From positions 1 to 54,740 of the forward strand of contig QJWC01000070.1 in the NCBI GenBank assembly GCA_003235475.1: 54,740 nt of DNA. The letters are read 5' to 3'. The DNA comes from Acidimicrobiia bacterium (GTDB taxonomy: Bacteria; Actinomycetota; Acidimicrobiia; Spongiisociales; UBA5794). The notes under the pieces are model-generated. The model did not search any database. It saw only the letters and a program-made list of their open reading frames with translations, and was not told the DNA's origin. Both the position numbers and the translations under genes were made by a program. Shown here one piece after another: positions 9,123 to 19,035 of the stretch (the stretch's first letter is position 1; every line of letters starts with the position of its first letter).

Positions 9123-10576
9123 GGAGCGACCTCGAGGAGGAACTTGCCGTCGGTGAGCGGCACATCGGTGGGGTAGTCACCGGAGAGGCATGCCGTGCAG
9201 AACGCGTCGCGATCACCGCCGGTTGCCTCAACGACCGAGTCGAGGCTGAGGTACGTGAGTGAGTCGACGCCGAGCGTCTGAGCGATCTCGTCGACACTCC
9301 TTCCTGCGGCCAGAAGGGTGGAGCGGTCGCCGGTGTCCATGCCGTAGAAGCAGGGCCATCGGTACGGGGGTGAAGATATTGCGAGGTGCACTTCGGTGGC
9401 GCCAGCCTCGCGAAGCATCGAGACGAGTTGGTGCGTCGTCGAACCTCTCACGATCGAATCGTCAACGAGCACGACTCGCTTGCCTCCTATCACGCCGGGC
9501 ATCGCGTTCAGCTTCATCCGGACGCCGCGCTCCCGCATCGACTGGGCGGGGTTGATGAATGTCCTTCCGACGTATCGGTTCTTGACGAGACCGTCGACGT
9601 ACGGAATGCCGGAAACCGCTGCAAACCCTTGCGCTGCTGGGATTCCGGACTCCGGAACCGGCACCGTGATGTCGGCGTCGATATCCATCTGCGCCGCGAG
9701 ATGGCGCCCCATGCGCTGTCGGGTCGTGTGGATGGTTTCGCCGAGCAGTTTCGAGTCGGGTCTGGCGAAGTACACGAACTCGAAGAGGCAGAGGCGCGCT
9801 TCGGCGTCCTCGAAGGGAAAGAGGCTCCGCGGCCCGTTCTGGTCGATCACGACCATCTCGCCACGCGCAAGCTCTCGCACGAACTCGGCCCCGATGATGT
9901 CGAGCGCCGCGGTCTCCGACGCCACGATCCAGGATCCCTCGAGGCGACCGAGGCACATCGGCCTGAAGCCGTGGGGGTCGCGAACGCCGACGAGGGTCGT
10001 GGAGTCCATCACCGCGAGCGTGAAGGCACCCTTGAACGACGGGAGCACCGCAGCGAGGGCTTCGTCGAGGGCAGCGCCGGATCTGTTCATCTCGGATGCG
10101 ATCGCCTCGGTCATCAGCTCGGAGTCAGTCGTCGCGGCAAGCGGGCCGAACGTTGATGCGAGTTCTGAGGTGTTCGTCAGGTTGCCGTTGTGCGCGAGGG
10201 CGATGCCGTTGTGTCCGATGTGCCGGAAGACGGGCTGGCTGTTCTCCCAGCTCGTCGAACCGGTGGTCGAGTAGCGGTTGTGGCCGATGGCCAGGCTGCC
10301 CGGCAGCCCGGCGAGCACGCCCTCGTCGAACACCTGTGCAACGAGTCCGAGGTCCTTGTAGACGCGGATGTTTTCCTCGTCGCTCGCCGCGATGCCCGCT
10401 GACTCCTGGCCACGATGTTGGAGTGCGAAGAGTCCGAAGCTTGTGAGGCGAGCGGCTTCGATGTCGGTTCCCCGAATGCCAAACACCCCGCACGCCTCGC
10501 CCGGCCGATCGAGGATCGGATCGCTGAGTGGGTGCTCGTCCACGGCGGGGAGTGTACCCACCGGATGTCCTCGCAC
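9119..10576 (-). CDS. purF: Amidophosphoribosyltransferase
   Basis: CGVFGI...LFALQHRGQESAGIA, IGHNRYSTTG, PVPESGIPAAQGFA, LVDDSIVRGSTT. Confidence 0.95.
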   Translation of the reverse strand: MRGHPVGTLPAVDEHPLSDPILDRPGEACGVFGIRGTDIEAARLTSFGLFALQHRGQESAGIAASDEENIRVYKDLGLVAQVFDEGVLAGLPGSLAIGHNRYSTTGSTSWENSQPVFRHIGHNGIALAHNGNLTNTSELASTFGPLAATTDSELMTEAIASEMNRSGAALDEALAAVLPSFKGAFTLAVMDSTTLVGVRDPHGFRPMCLGRLEGSWIVASETAALDIIGAEFVRELARGEMVVIDQNGPRSLFPFEDAEARLCLFEFVYFARPDSKLLGETIHTTRQRMGRHLAAQMDIDADITVPVPESGIPAAQGFAAVSGIPYVDGLVKNRYVGRTFINPAQSMRERGVRMKLNAMPGVIGGKRVVLVDDSIVRGSTTHQLVSMLREAGATEVHLAISSPPYRWPCFYGMDTGDRSTLLAAGRSVDEIAQTLGVDSLTYLSLDSVVEATGGDRDAFCTACLSGDYPTDVPLTDGKFLLEVAP

Positions 10577-11413
10577 TCAGACAAGCAGGACGACGAAGAT
10601 GGCGGCCACACCGACCACCGCAGCCACGAGCGTCCTGATCGTCCGGGCTTGCGGCTTCCCTACGGCGAGCAGCGACCACAGGAGGGCGATCAGCACGCCA
10701 GCTCCGAAGCCACCGAGGTGCGCGCGCCAATCGATATTCGACACGAAGAGCGGCAGCGACAGGTTGATGAGGAGGAGGAACCCGAGCTGGTTGAACATCG
10801 CCCTGCCACCCGGCGTCCCGCGCATCTTCCATGCCACGAACATCCACGCGCCGAACAAGCCGAAGATGGCGCCGGACGCACCAATGGACACCTGGATGAA
10901 CGGCCCGAACGCGTAGCTCACCGCGCCGCCCAACCCGGCGGATGCAACGTACAACGCGAGAAACCCCGGGCTTCCAACCTGTTGCTCGAGGCGCGGACCG
11001 AAGAGGTACAAGGCGTACATGTTGAAGAGGACATGCATGAGGCCACCGTGCAGGAGGGCCGCGGTGAAGATTCGCCACCACTCACCGTCCGCCACGAGGA
11101 AGTTGGCCTGAGCGAGGTTCTCGACGAGCCAGCGGTCGATGTCGGGAGAGAGGAGTCCCGCAACGAAGATCGCCACGGTCACACCCATGATCGCGAACGA
11201 AACGGGCGCGGTCTGGCGAGTGGGCCTGCCGATTGCGGCTCGACCGGAGACAACCCGCGCGCGTGGCGCTGGCTGAGCGCACTCGGGGCACTTCTGTCCG
11301 ACGGACGCGTCGTGTGAGCACTCGACGCAGATCGGGCGCCCGCATGTGGTGCAGGCAAGTCGAGTCTCACGGCCCGGATGGCGGTAGCAGGTGGTCGCAG
11401 TGGAATCGGTCAT
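10577..11413 (-). CDS. Rhomboid family intramembrane serine protease with N-terminal Cys-rich zinc finger
   Basis: CYRHPGRETRLACTTCGRPICVECSHDASVGQKCPECA N-terminus; WWRIFTAALLHGGLMHVLFNMYALYLFGPRLE; SIGASGAIFGLFGA; WRAHLGGFGAG. ATG at 11413. Confidence 0.9.
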   Translation of the reverse strand: MTDSTATTCYRHPGRETRLACTTCGRPICVECSHDASVGQKCPECAQPAPRARVVSGRAAIGRPTRQTAPVSFAIMGVTVAIFVAGLLSPDIDRWLVENLAQANFLVADGEWWRIFTAALLHGGLMHVLFNMYALYLFGPRLEQQVGSPGFLALYVASAGLGGAVSYAFGPFIQVSIGASGAIFGLFGAWMFVAWKMRGTPGGRAMFNQLGFLLLINLSLPLFVSNIDWRAHLGGFGAGVLIALLWSLLAVGKPQARTIRTLVAAVVGVAAIFVVLLV

Positions 11414-11504
11414 CGTATGAGACGGTAACGACGCCCGAGGCTTGGCATTCCCCGCCAGTACTTCTCCCTTGTCGTCTGCCGGGGAAAAGGGGCGTTCATT
11501 GGAC

Positions 11505-11643
11505 TTCCTCCGCCAGATCCCGGGCGAGGTCGCCGAGCGGAGGGAGGACGGTCGGGGCAACGTCTTTGCGCGTGGTGTGAGGTGCCCCCTCTGGCCCGCC
11601 CACGGGGCGGGCCTGTCTCCCCCGTCTGCGCCGGGGGAGACGG
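11505..11643. repeat. Family B palindromic repeat, copy B1 (diverged left part)
   Basis: GCCGAGCGGAGGGAGGACGGTCGGGGCAACGTCTTTGCGCGTGGTGTGAGGTGCCCCCTCTGGCCCGCCCACGGGGCGGGCCTGTCTCCCCCGTCTGCGCCGGGGGAGACGG; homologous to 17531-17670 and 54653-54740. Confidence 0.8.
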
Positions 11644-11653
11644 AGCGTGGTCG

Positions 11654-13069
11654 TCAGATCGCGGTTGGGCGTCGCTTCCAGAGCATGGTTGCTTGTTGGA
11701 AGGCGAACGCTGCCTTGAGGACGTCGAGATCTGCGTGGTGCCTGCCGACGATCTGGAGTCCGACGGGCAGGCCGTCTGCGGTGAAGCCTGCAGGGACCGA
11801 GATTGCTGGCAACCCGGTCTCTGAGATGTAGTAGCAGCTCGCAAACCACGACGTGTAGTTCTCCATGGGCGTGCCGTCGATCTCCGTTGGGTATTCGGTG
11901 TCGACGCTGAATGGCGGAATGGCCGCGGTGGGGATGGCGAGGAAACGATGTTCGTCGAGGAACGTCGTGACCCTTCGGAAGAGGCGCGTGCGGGCTTCTG
12001 CCGCCTTGCCGAGCTCGACTGCGGTCAACTCTGCGCCGTACTCGGCATTCCACTTGATCGAGTCCTTGTACGCGTCCGGGTTCGCCTCGATCGCCTTGAG
12101 GAAGTCCCTCGCGTACGAATACCCGCGATGAACCCTGAAGGACTCCTCGGCACCGGAGAAGTTTGGCGATGCCTCGGTCACCCTGAATCCGATCTCCTCG
12201 AGGACCCGCTTCGCCGGCGCGAGTGCTGCGGTGACCTCCGGATCGATCGGGAGCCCGCCGAGGTCGTGGGACCACGCAAGGGGCACGTCGCGCCAGTCGC
12301 CTGCGAGCGGCTCTGCGAACACGGATCCCGGCTGCTCGATCGAGATCGGGATGCGGGGGTCGGGTCCTGCCGTGGCGGCCATGAACAGGGCGATGTCCTC
12401 GACCGTCCTCGCCATCGGGCCGTGCACGGAGTGGTCCCACCACACGTCGCGGCTCGGCCATGTCGGGATACGCCCGGGCGATGGCCTGAACCCGACGGTA
12501 TTGGTGAACGACGCGGGGTTCCGCAGCGATGCGCCGTAGTCGGAGCCGTCCGCGAGGCTGACCATCCCCGCGGCGAGCGCCGCTCCGGCACCTCCCGAAC
12601 TCCCGCCCGGGGTCAGGTCGAGGTTCCACGGGTTCCGGGTGACGCCGAACACTTCATTGAACGTCTGGCTGCCTGCCCCGTGCTGTGGCGTGTTGGTCTT
12701 GCCGACGGTGACGGCCCCTGCCTGCTGCATCCGGTCGACGATCAGCGTTGTCCTGTCCGGCACGAAGTCCGCGTAGACGGGAGACCCGAAGGTCGTGCGG
12801 ATACCCGCGGTCTCGTGCAGGTCCTTGTGGGCAGCCGGCAGTCCACAGAGCAGCGGCACGACGCCGCCCTCGGCGAGCTGTTCGTCGGCTCGCCGGGCCA
12901 TGCCCATTGCCACCTCGGGAACGAGCGTCACGATGGCGTTGACCGACGGGTTGACACGGTCGATCTGATCGAGGTGCGCCTCGAGGAGTTCGACCGCGGA
13001 GATCTCTTTGCGCCGCAACAGACCGGCCTGGTCGACCGCCCTCGCGAAGACGATGTCGCGGTCTGTCAT
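11654..13069 (-). CDS. Amidase (amidase signature family)
   Basis: LLCGLPAAHKDLHETAGIRTTFGSP, VGKTNTPQHGAGSQTFNEVFGVTRNPWNLDLTPGGSSGGAGAALAAGMVSLADGSDYGASLRNPASF. Confidence 0.9.
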   Translation of the reverse strand: MTDRDIVFARAVDQAGLLRRKEISAVELLEAHLDQIDRVNPSVNAIVTLVPEVAMGMARRADEQLAEGGVVPLLCGLPAAHKDLHETAGIRTTFGSPVYADFVPDRTTLIVDRMQQAGAVTVGKTNTPQHGAGSQTFNEVFGVTRNPWNLDLTPGGSSGGAGAALAAGMVSLADGSDYGASLRNPASFTNTVGFRPSPGRIPTWPSRDVWWDHSVHGPMARTVEDIALFMAATAGPDPRIPISIEQPGSVFAEPLAGDWRDVPLAWSHDLGGLPIDPEVTAALAPAKRVLEEIGFRVTEASPNFSGAEESFRVHRGYSYARDFLKAIEANPDAYKDSIKWNAEYGAELTAVELGKAAEARTRLFRRVTTFLDEHRFLAIPTAAIPPFSVDTEYPTEIDGTPMENYTSWFASCYYISETGLPAISVPAGFTADGLPVGLQIVGRHHADLDVLKAAFAFQQATMLWKRRPTAI

Positions 13070-15222
13070 GCCATGCGACGAGGAATGGCGTCTCTCCAGA
13101 TGGTGGCCGCCTCGTCGAGCGGGATCGATCCCGATGGTCCGAAGTCGAGGTCTGACCCGCCGATCCGACCGATCTTCCTGACCGGAGCGAAGCTGTCGAG
13201 CTCTTCGCCTTCACCGACGATGATGAACCGCAGCGGTGTCTCATCGAGCAGCTGCGCTGGCGAGAGATCATCTACGTGGAGACCGACACCCGACCGGATC
13301 GCGATCTCAGCGAGAGCGACCGCGAGCCCACCGGTCGATATGTCGTGGAGCACCGGTTGCTCGAACGCGAGCGTCGCGGCCGCGGACACGACGCGCCTTC
13401 CGAGGTCACCGTCGACGTCTGCAGGACGGCCACGCAGCTCGCCGTTGACGACGCGATCGTATGCGGAGCCGGCGAAGTCGTGCTCGGGGTCCGGGCCGAC
13501 CACCCAGATGGACATGCCCGCTGCGGCGGCGTCGAGGCGCGGCGGCCGCTCAGGCATCGGGTCACAGAATCCGAGCATGCCGACGACCGGCGCCGGGTAG
13601 ATGTCGACACCGTCTGTCTGGTTGTAGAAGGACACATTGCCGCCGACGACGGGGACGTCGAGCTCGTCACACGCCCATGCCATCCCCTCGACCGCCTCGA
13701 TGAACTGCCACATCACCTCGGGTTCTTCCGGGTTGCCAAAGTTGAGGTTGTCGACGACGGCGTACGGGCGGGCGCCGGTGACGGCGACGTTGAGCGCCGC
13801 CTCGAAAACGATGCGCGCCGCGCCGCGCCGCGGGTCGAGCCAGGTCCGGAGGGCATCGCCATCCGTCGAGAGCGCCATGCCCTTGTTCGTGTCCTTGATG
13901 CGCAGGAGCGAACCGTCGTGGCCCGGCTCCACCACCGTGTTGAGGAACAGCATGTGGTCGTACTGGCTCGAGATCCACGAGCGATCGCCGATTGCGGGAT
14001 CGTCGAGGAGGATTCGCAGAACGTCCCCGACGTCGATGTCCTCCGGCACCGTCGGGGTGTCGGCCCACACCGCGTCGAGCGACGCTGGGCGTTCGGCAGG
14101 CCTGTGATACAGCGGCGCCTCGTCAGCGAGCGAAGCTGCGGGAACCTCCGCGACGAGCTCACCTTCGGAGAACACGCGGAGCTGTGGACCACGCGTGACC
14201 ACGCCGATGCTCGATGCCTCGATCTCCCATCGTTCCGCAAGGGCGCGGACCTCGGGCTCGTTCTCGGGCGTGACGATCGCGAGCATCCGCTCCTGGGACT
14301 CCGACATCAGGATCTCGCCCGGGGTCATGTCGTGCTCGCGGAGGTGCACCTTGTCGAGATCCACGTCCATCCCCATGCCGCCGTTCCCGGCGATCTCGGA
14401 GGTCGCACACGAGATCCCCGCTGCGCCGAGGTCCTGGATCGCGACGACGAGCCCCCGGTCGTACAGCTCGAGGCATGCCTCGATCAACTTCTTCTCCTCG
14501 AACGGGTCGCCGACCTGCACGTTCGGACGCTTCGCCTCGTCCCCCTCCTCGAACGAAGCCGACGCGAGGATGCTCGCTCCGCCGATGCCATCGCGACCGG
14601 TCGCGTTGCCCAACAGGATCGCCACGTTGCCCTCACCTGATGCCGCTGACAGCACCAGCTGCTCTCTCTTCAGGATGCCGAGTGCCATGACGTTGACGAG
14701 CGGGTTCTTCGCGAAACGGTCGGCGAACTCGACCTCGCCTCCAACGGTGGGAACGCCGACGGCGTTGCCGTACCCGGCGATGCCCGAGACGACCCCTTCG
14801 AACAAGTATCGGTTGTGGGGATCGTCGAGGGGGCCGAAGCGGAGCGGGTCGAGCACTGCGATCGGCCGGGCGCCCATCGTGAACACGTCTCGCAGGATTC
14901 CGCCGACACCGGTCGCCGCGCCTTCGTACGGCTCCACGTAGCTGGGATGGTTGTGGCTCTCGATGCGGAGGGCAGCGAGCCACCCGTCACCGAGGTCGAC
15001 GACCCCCGCGTTCTCCCCCGGACCGACGACGACCCACGGCTGGTCCGAGTTGAACCGCCCGAGGTGAGCCCTCGACGACTTGTACGAGCAATGCTCGGAC
15101 CACATCACCGAGTACATCGCAAGCTCGGCCGCCATCGGTGTCCGCCCGAGGATCTCGACGACGTGGTCGTATTCCTCGTCGGTCATCCCGAGCGCGATGT
15201 GGTCCGGCGTGGTGGTGGTCAT
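13066..15222 (-). CDS. purL: Phosphoribosylformylglycinamidine synthase large subunit
   Basis: EHCSYKSSRAHL, RIESHNHPSYVEPYEGAATGVGGILRDVFTMGARPIA, GNAVGVPTVGGEV, QDLGAAGISCATSE, VVGGNVSFYNQT. Confidence 0.95.
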   Translation of the reverse strand: MTTTTPDHIALGMTDEEYDHVVEILGRTPMAAELAMYSVMWSEHCSYKSSRAHLGRFNSDQPWVVVGPGENAGVVDLGDGWLAALRIESHNHPSYVEPYEGAATGVGGILRDVFTMGARPIAVLDPLRFGPLDDPHNRYLFEGVVSGIAGYGNAVGVPTVGGEVEFADRFAKNPLVNVMALGILKREQLVLSAASGEGNVAILLGNATGRDGIGGASILASASFEEGDEAKRPNVQVGDPFEEKKLIEACLELYDRGLVVAIQDLGAAGISCATSEIAGNGGMGMDVDLDKVHLREHDMTPGEILMSESQERMLAIVTPENEPEVRALAERWEIEASSIGVVTRGPQLRVFSEGELVAEVPAASLADEAPLYHRPAERPASLDAVWADTPTVPEDIDVGDVLRILLDDPAIGDRSWISSQYDHMLFLNTVVEPGHDGSLLRIKDTNKGMALSTDGDALRTWLDPRRGAARIVFEAALNVAVTGARPYAVVDNLNFGNPEEPEVMWQFIEAVEGMAWACDELDVPVVGGNVSFYNQTDGVDIYPAPVVGMLGFCDPMPERPPRLDAAAAGMSIWVVGPDPEHDFAGSAYDRVVNGELRGRPADVDGDLGRRVVSAAATLAFEQPVLHDISTGGLAVALAEIAIRSGVGLHVDDLSPAQLLDETPLRFIIVGEGEELDSFAPVRKIGRIGGSDLDFGPSGSIPLDEAATIWRDAIPRRMA

Positions 15223-15911
15223 GCGGAAACGAGTTCGAGGCTCGCCACGAAGCTCTCGAGCAGCACCAACCCGTCGTCCGAACCCAGGATCGCCTCAGAT
15301 GCCCGCTCGGGGTGCGGCATCAGCCCCGCGACGTTGCGGCGATCGTTCGTGACGCCTGCAATTGCGTTCGTCGAGCCGTTCGGGTTGCTTGCCGGCCTTT
15401 TGCGACCGCCGGCATCCGAGTACCGGAGGATGACGTTGCCTGAGCCTTCGAGGGAGTCCACGTCTGCTGTGACGTAGTTGCCCTCGTATGAGTTCAAGGG
15501 GATTCGCAGTACCTGGCCACGCGTCGCTGCCCGCGTCAGCACGCTGTCCGTCGACTCAACCTCGAGGTGCACCGGTCGGCAGATGAACTTCAGATCGCGG
15601 TTGGCGACCAGCGCACCGGGCAGGAGGCCCGCTTCGCAGAGGATCTGGAACCCGTTGCAGATGCCGAGGACGGGGAGACCATCGTTTGCCATTCTCTCGA
15701 CCTCCGCCATCACCGGCGAGAATCGCGCGATCGCGCCGGTTCTCAGGTAGTCCCCGTGGGCAAAACCACCGGGGAGCACGACGCCTTCCGCCCCTTCGAG
15801 GTCGGTGTCGCGGTGCCAGACGAGTTCGGCTTCTGCACCTGCCGTTGCCAAGCCCCGCACGACATCGTGTTCGCAGTTCGTGCCGGGGAACACGACGACG
15901 GCGACGGTCAT
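15219..15911 (-). CDS. purQ: Phosphoribosylformylglycinamidine synthase glutaminase subunit
   Basis: MTVAVVVFPGTNCEHDV, LPGGFAHGDYLRTGAIARFSPVM, VLGICNGFQILCEAGLLPGAL, LMPHPERASE. Confidence 0.95.
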   Translation of the reverse strand: MTVAVVVFPGTNCEHDVVRGLATAGAEAELVWHRDTDLEGAEGVVLPGGFAHGDYLRTGAIARFSPVMAEVERMANDGLPVLGICNGFQILCEAGLLPGALVANRDLKFICRPVHLEVESTDSVLTRAATRGQVLRIPLNSYEGNYVTADVDSLEGSGNVILRYSDAGGRKRPASNPNGSTNAIAGVTNDRRNVAGLMPHPERASEAILGSDDGLVLLESFVASLELVSA

Positions 15912-16156
15912 GGCCGCTCCTCGATCGTGTAGGACTCGATCACGGGGTTGGCGAGCAGTTTCTGGCACATGGCTTCGAGTGCCAGTCGGGCATCATCGCC
16001 GGATGCCGCTTCGAGGTCCACGTCGATCGTGCGTCCGAATGCGACGTGTGACACATCGGTGAATCCGAGGTCCTGGAGGGCCTTGAGGGTGGTGGTACCT
16101 TCTGGATCGGAGAGGCCGGGCTTGCGGGACACGCTCACGCGGAACCGGTGCGTCAT
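15908..16156 (-). CDS. purS: Phosphoribosylformylglycinamidine synthase subunit PurS
   Basis: 82 aa, MTHRFRVSVSRKPGLSDPEGTTTLKALQDLGFTDVSHVAFGRTIDV; sits between purC and purQ. Confidence 0.9.
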   Translation of the reverse strand: MTHRFRVSVSRKPGLSDPEGTTTLKALQDLGFTDVSHVAFGRTIDVDLEAASGDDARLALEAMCQKLLANPVIESYTIEERP

Positions 16157-17043
16157 GTCGCGCCCGCCGAGGCGAGGTAGTCGTCGAAGGAGCGACCTGT
16201 GAGGCGCTCGTAGGCGTCGACATACCGTGCAGCCGTCGCCTCGACGACCTCGGCTGGCATCGCCGGTGCAGGCGGTGTCTTGTCCCAGCCGTCGACCGTC
16301 TCGAGCCAGTCCCTCACGGGTTGCTTGTCGAACGACGGCATCGTTGCCCCCTCGGCCCACGACTCCGCCGGCCAGTAACGCGAGCTGTCTGGTGTGAGTA
16401 CCTCATCGACAAGGATCACCTCGCCGTCCACGATCCCGAACTCGAACTTCGTGTCGGCGAGAATGATGCCGCGGTCCGCGGCATAGGCCGAGCCCTTCAG
16501 GTAGATCTCCATCGACCTGGTTCGGAGAAGCTCGTAGAGGTCGTCGCCGACGAAGTCGCGCGCTTCGGCTTCGGTGAGGTTCTCGTCATGTCCCGATTCG
16601 GCCTTCGTCGCCGGCGTGAAGATCGGCTCGTCGAGGCGAGACGCCATCTGGAGCCCGCCTGGCAGGTGTTCGGTCGTTGGCCCGCCACCCGCCGAGTACT
16701 CCTTCCACGAGGACCCGTACAGGTAGCCGCGGATCACGCACTCCATCGGCACGACCTCTGCTGCTTTGACCAGCATCGCGCGACCGGCGTACTCCGACCT
16801 TTCAGCGTCGGACAGGAACGTCATCTCGGCCGTATCGGCGGTGACCAGGTGGTGCGGCGTGTCGAGGATGTCGAACCAGTGGAGCGACAACCCGGTGAGC
16901 ACGCGTCCCTTGTTGGGAATGGGGTCATCGAGCACCACGTCGAACGCGGAGATCCGATCCGTGGTGACGATCAAGAGGTGGTGTGGGTCGACCCGGAAGA
17001 TCTCGCGAACCTTCCCCGACCCGATGTGCTCCAGCGCGGTCAC
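16153..17043 (-). CDS. purC: Phosphoribosylaminoimidazole-succinocarboxamide synthase
   Basis: GSGKVREIFRVD, TTDRISAFDVVLDDPIPNKGRVLTGLSLHWF, ECVIRGYLYGSSWKEY, LADTKFEFGIVDGEVILVDEVLTPDSSRYW. GTG start near 17043. Confidence 0.95.
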   Translation of the reverse strand: MTALEHIGSGKVREIFRVDPHHLLIVTTDRISAFDVVLDDPIPNKGRVLTGLSLHWFDILDTPHHLVTADTAEMTFLSDAERSEYAGRAMLVKAAEVVPMECVIRGYLYGSSWKEYSAGGGPTTEHLPGGLQMASRLDEPIFTPATKAESGHDENLTEAEARDFVGDDLYELLRTRSMEIYLKGSAYAADRGIILADTKFEFGIVDGEVILVDEVLTPDSSRYWPAESWAEGATMPSFDKQPVRDWLETVDGWDKTPPAPAMPAEVVEATAARYVDAYERLTGRSFDDYLASAGAT

Positions 17044-17123
17044 AAGAGGCGATGGTACTCCTGGCACCGAGCGACGCTGCGACCAGCGGCGGCGCGTTCG
17101 GGGCGCGACGTACGCTTCCGCGC

Positions 17124-17522
17124 ATGACCGGATCAGCGCATGCGTGGGGCGACGAACCGACACCGTTCGATGCCCTCGGGGGAGAGGATCGGATCGTCGC
17201 GATCGTCGAACGCTTCTACGACATCATCGACGCCGAGGCACCGGTGATCCGGGCGATGCTCCCGGCGAACGACTCGGTGTCGCGGCGCAAGCTTGCGATG
17301 TACCTCGTCGAATGGACGGGCGGTCCCGCCCGGTACACCCCAGACCGCGGCCACCCGCGCATGCGGATGCGACACCTTCCGTTCACCATCGGCGCAGACG
17401 AGGTCGCGACGTGGCTGGCGTGTTTCGGCAGGGCGCTCGACGACAACGAGGTCACCGGTGAAGTGCGAACCTTCCTCGATGAGAAGGTGACCGCCCTCGC
17501 CACCCACCTGCAGAACGCGTAA
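17124..17522 (+). CDS. Group II truncated hemoglobin (trHbO-like)
   Basis: GGEDRIVAIVERFYDIIDAEAPVIRAMLPAND...YLVEWTGGPARYTPDRGHPRMRMRHLPFTIGADEVATWLACF. Confidence 0.85.
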   Translation: MTGSAHAWGDEPTPFDALGGEDRIVAIVERFYDIIDAEAPVIRAMLPANDSVSRRKLAMYLVEWTGGPARYTPDRGHPRMRMRHLPFTIGADEVATWLACFGRALDDNEVTGEVRTFLDEKVTALATHLQNA

Positions 17523-17530
17523 GCGTTGGC

Positions 17531-17670
17531 TTTCCTCCCCCACGAAGTGGGGGAGGTGGCCGAGCGAAGCGAGGACGGAGGGGGCAAACGTCCCTGCGCG
17601 TGACAACAGGTGCCCCCTCTGGCCCGCCCTCGGGGGCGGGCCTGTCTCCCCCGTCTACGCCGGCGGAGAG
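17531..17670. repeat. Family B palindromic repeat, copy B2
   Basis: CTTTCCTCCCCCACGAAGTGGGGGAGGTGGCCGAGCGAAGCGAGGACGGAGGGGGCA...GGTGCCCCCTCTGGCCCGCCCTCGGGGGCGGGCCTGTCTCCCCCGTC. Confidence 0.85.
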
Positions 17671-17683
17671 CTGCGTCTGGTTC

Positions 17684-17729
17684 GTCCCCCTTTCAAGGGG
17701 GACGGGCGAGCGGAGCGAGCCAGGGGGAT
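17684..17729 (+). repeat. Family A repeat, copy A2 (right arm only)
   Basis: GTCCCCCTTTCAAGGGGGACGGGCGAGCGGAGCGAGCCAGGGGGAT. Confidence 0.9.
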
Positions 17730-17739
17730 CGGCTGGCTG

Positions 17740-19035
17740 CTAGAGCGAGGTCGCCTCGAGGCGCTCGAAGACGACATCGGCCTCGTCGAGGAATCGCTCG
17801 TTCGAGAAGCACGCCGCGAGGGTGTCGGCGTCGAGCGAGACGTCCGCATCCGCCGCGAGCCTTTCCTGAAGGGTTCCGCCTTCGTCCCACGCCTTCATGG
17901 CATTGCGTTGCACGAGCCGGTACGCGTCGTCCCTGGTGAGTCCGGAGTCGATGAGGGCGAGGAGGACCGCCTGGCTGTACACCAACCCACGTGTGGATTC
18001 CAGGTTCGCGGCCATCCGGTCGGTGTCGACAACGAGGTTGTCGATGAGCTTGGTCATCCGCCGCAGTGCGTAGTGGAGGATCGTGGTCGCATCAGGGAGG
18101 ACCACGCGTTCGACCGACGAGTGCGAGATGTCCCTCTCGTGCCACAAAGCCACGTTCTCGAGTCCGGCGGACGCGTAGCCGCGAAGGAGGCGTGCGACCC
18201 CGGTCAAGTTCTCGGTCGCAATCGGGTTGCGTTTGTGGGGCATTGCAGACGAGCCCTTCTGTCCAGAGCCGAAGGACTCCCTGACCTCGGAAACCTCTGA
18301 CCGCTGGAGGTGCCTGATCTCGGTCGAGATGCGCTCGATCGTCGCGCCCACGAGTGCGAGGACGGAGAGGAAGTGGGCGTGGCGGTCGCGGGCGACGACC
18401 TGCGTCGGGGCGGGTTCGGCGTTGAGGCCGAGGTGATCGCACACGAAGGCCTCGATCGTGCTTGGCGCATGTGCGTACGTGCCAACCGCACCGGAGATCG
18501 TCCCGACGGACACGCCATTGACCGCGTCGACGAGCCGCTCGTGGTCGCGTTGGATCTCGAATGCCCAGTTAGCGAGTTTCAGCCCGAACGACGTCGGCTC
18601 GGCCCAGATCCCGTGCGTCCGCCCGATCGTCGGCGTCGAACGGAACTCGAATGCGCGCCGCCTGACGACGTCGTACAGATCTGAGAGGGCTTCGAGCAGC
18701 AGCGTGCCCGAATCCCGAAGTGCCACGCCCGTGGCGGTGTCGAGGACGTCCGAAGATGTGAGGCCGAAGTGGATCCACTCGCCCCCTTCCGACATCGAGT
18801 CAGCGAGCAGGTCGACGAACGCAGCCACGTCGTGGTGCGTGATCGCCTCACGCTCCTTCCACGCCGCCGGGTCGACCTCCGGTGTATTGCGCGCCGCTTC
18901 TGCCGCCGATGTCGGAGCAACGCCCGACTCCGCCCATGCCTCGACGACCAGCACCTCGATCTCACGCCACACGGCGAGCTTGCGTTCCTCAGACCAGAGC
19001 TCGTTCATCTCGGGAGTCGAGTAGCGCTCGATCAC
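17740..19035 (-). CDS. purB: Adenylosuccinate lyase
   Basis: IERYSTPEMNELWSEERKLAVWREIE, FGLTSSDVLDTATG, GRTHGIWAEPTSFGLKLANW, GSSAMPHKRNPIATENLTG, ERDISHSSVERVVLPD. Confidence 0.95.
   Translation of the reverse strand: MIERYSTPEMNELWSEERKLAVWREIEVLVVEAWAESGVAPTSAAEAARNTPEVDPAAWKEREAITHHDVAAFVDLLADSMSEGGEWIHFGLTSSDVLDTATGVALRDSGTLLLEALSDLYDVVRRRAFEFRSTPTIGRTHGIWAEPTSFGLKLANWAFEIQRDHERLVDAVNGVSVGTISGAVGTYAHAPSTIEAFVCDHLGLNAEPAPTQVVARDRHAHFLSVLALVGATIERISTEIRHLQRSEVSEVRESFGSGQKGSSAMPHKRNPIATENLTGVARLLRGYASAGLENVALWHERDISHSSVERVVLPDATTILHYALRRMTKLIDNLVVDTDRMAANLESTRGLVYSQAVLLALIDSGLTRDDAYRLVQRNAMKAWDEGGTLQERLAADADVSLDADTLAACFSNERFLDEADVVFERLEATSL

Noticed and set aside
13276-14640. 454-aa plus-strand ORF
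   Set aside because: Antisense shadow of purL; no recognisable domain.
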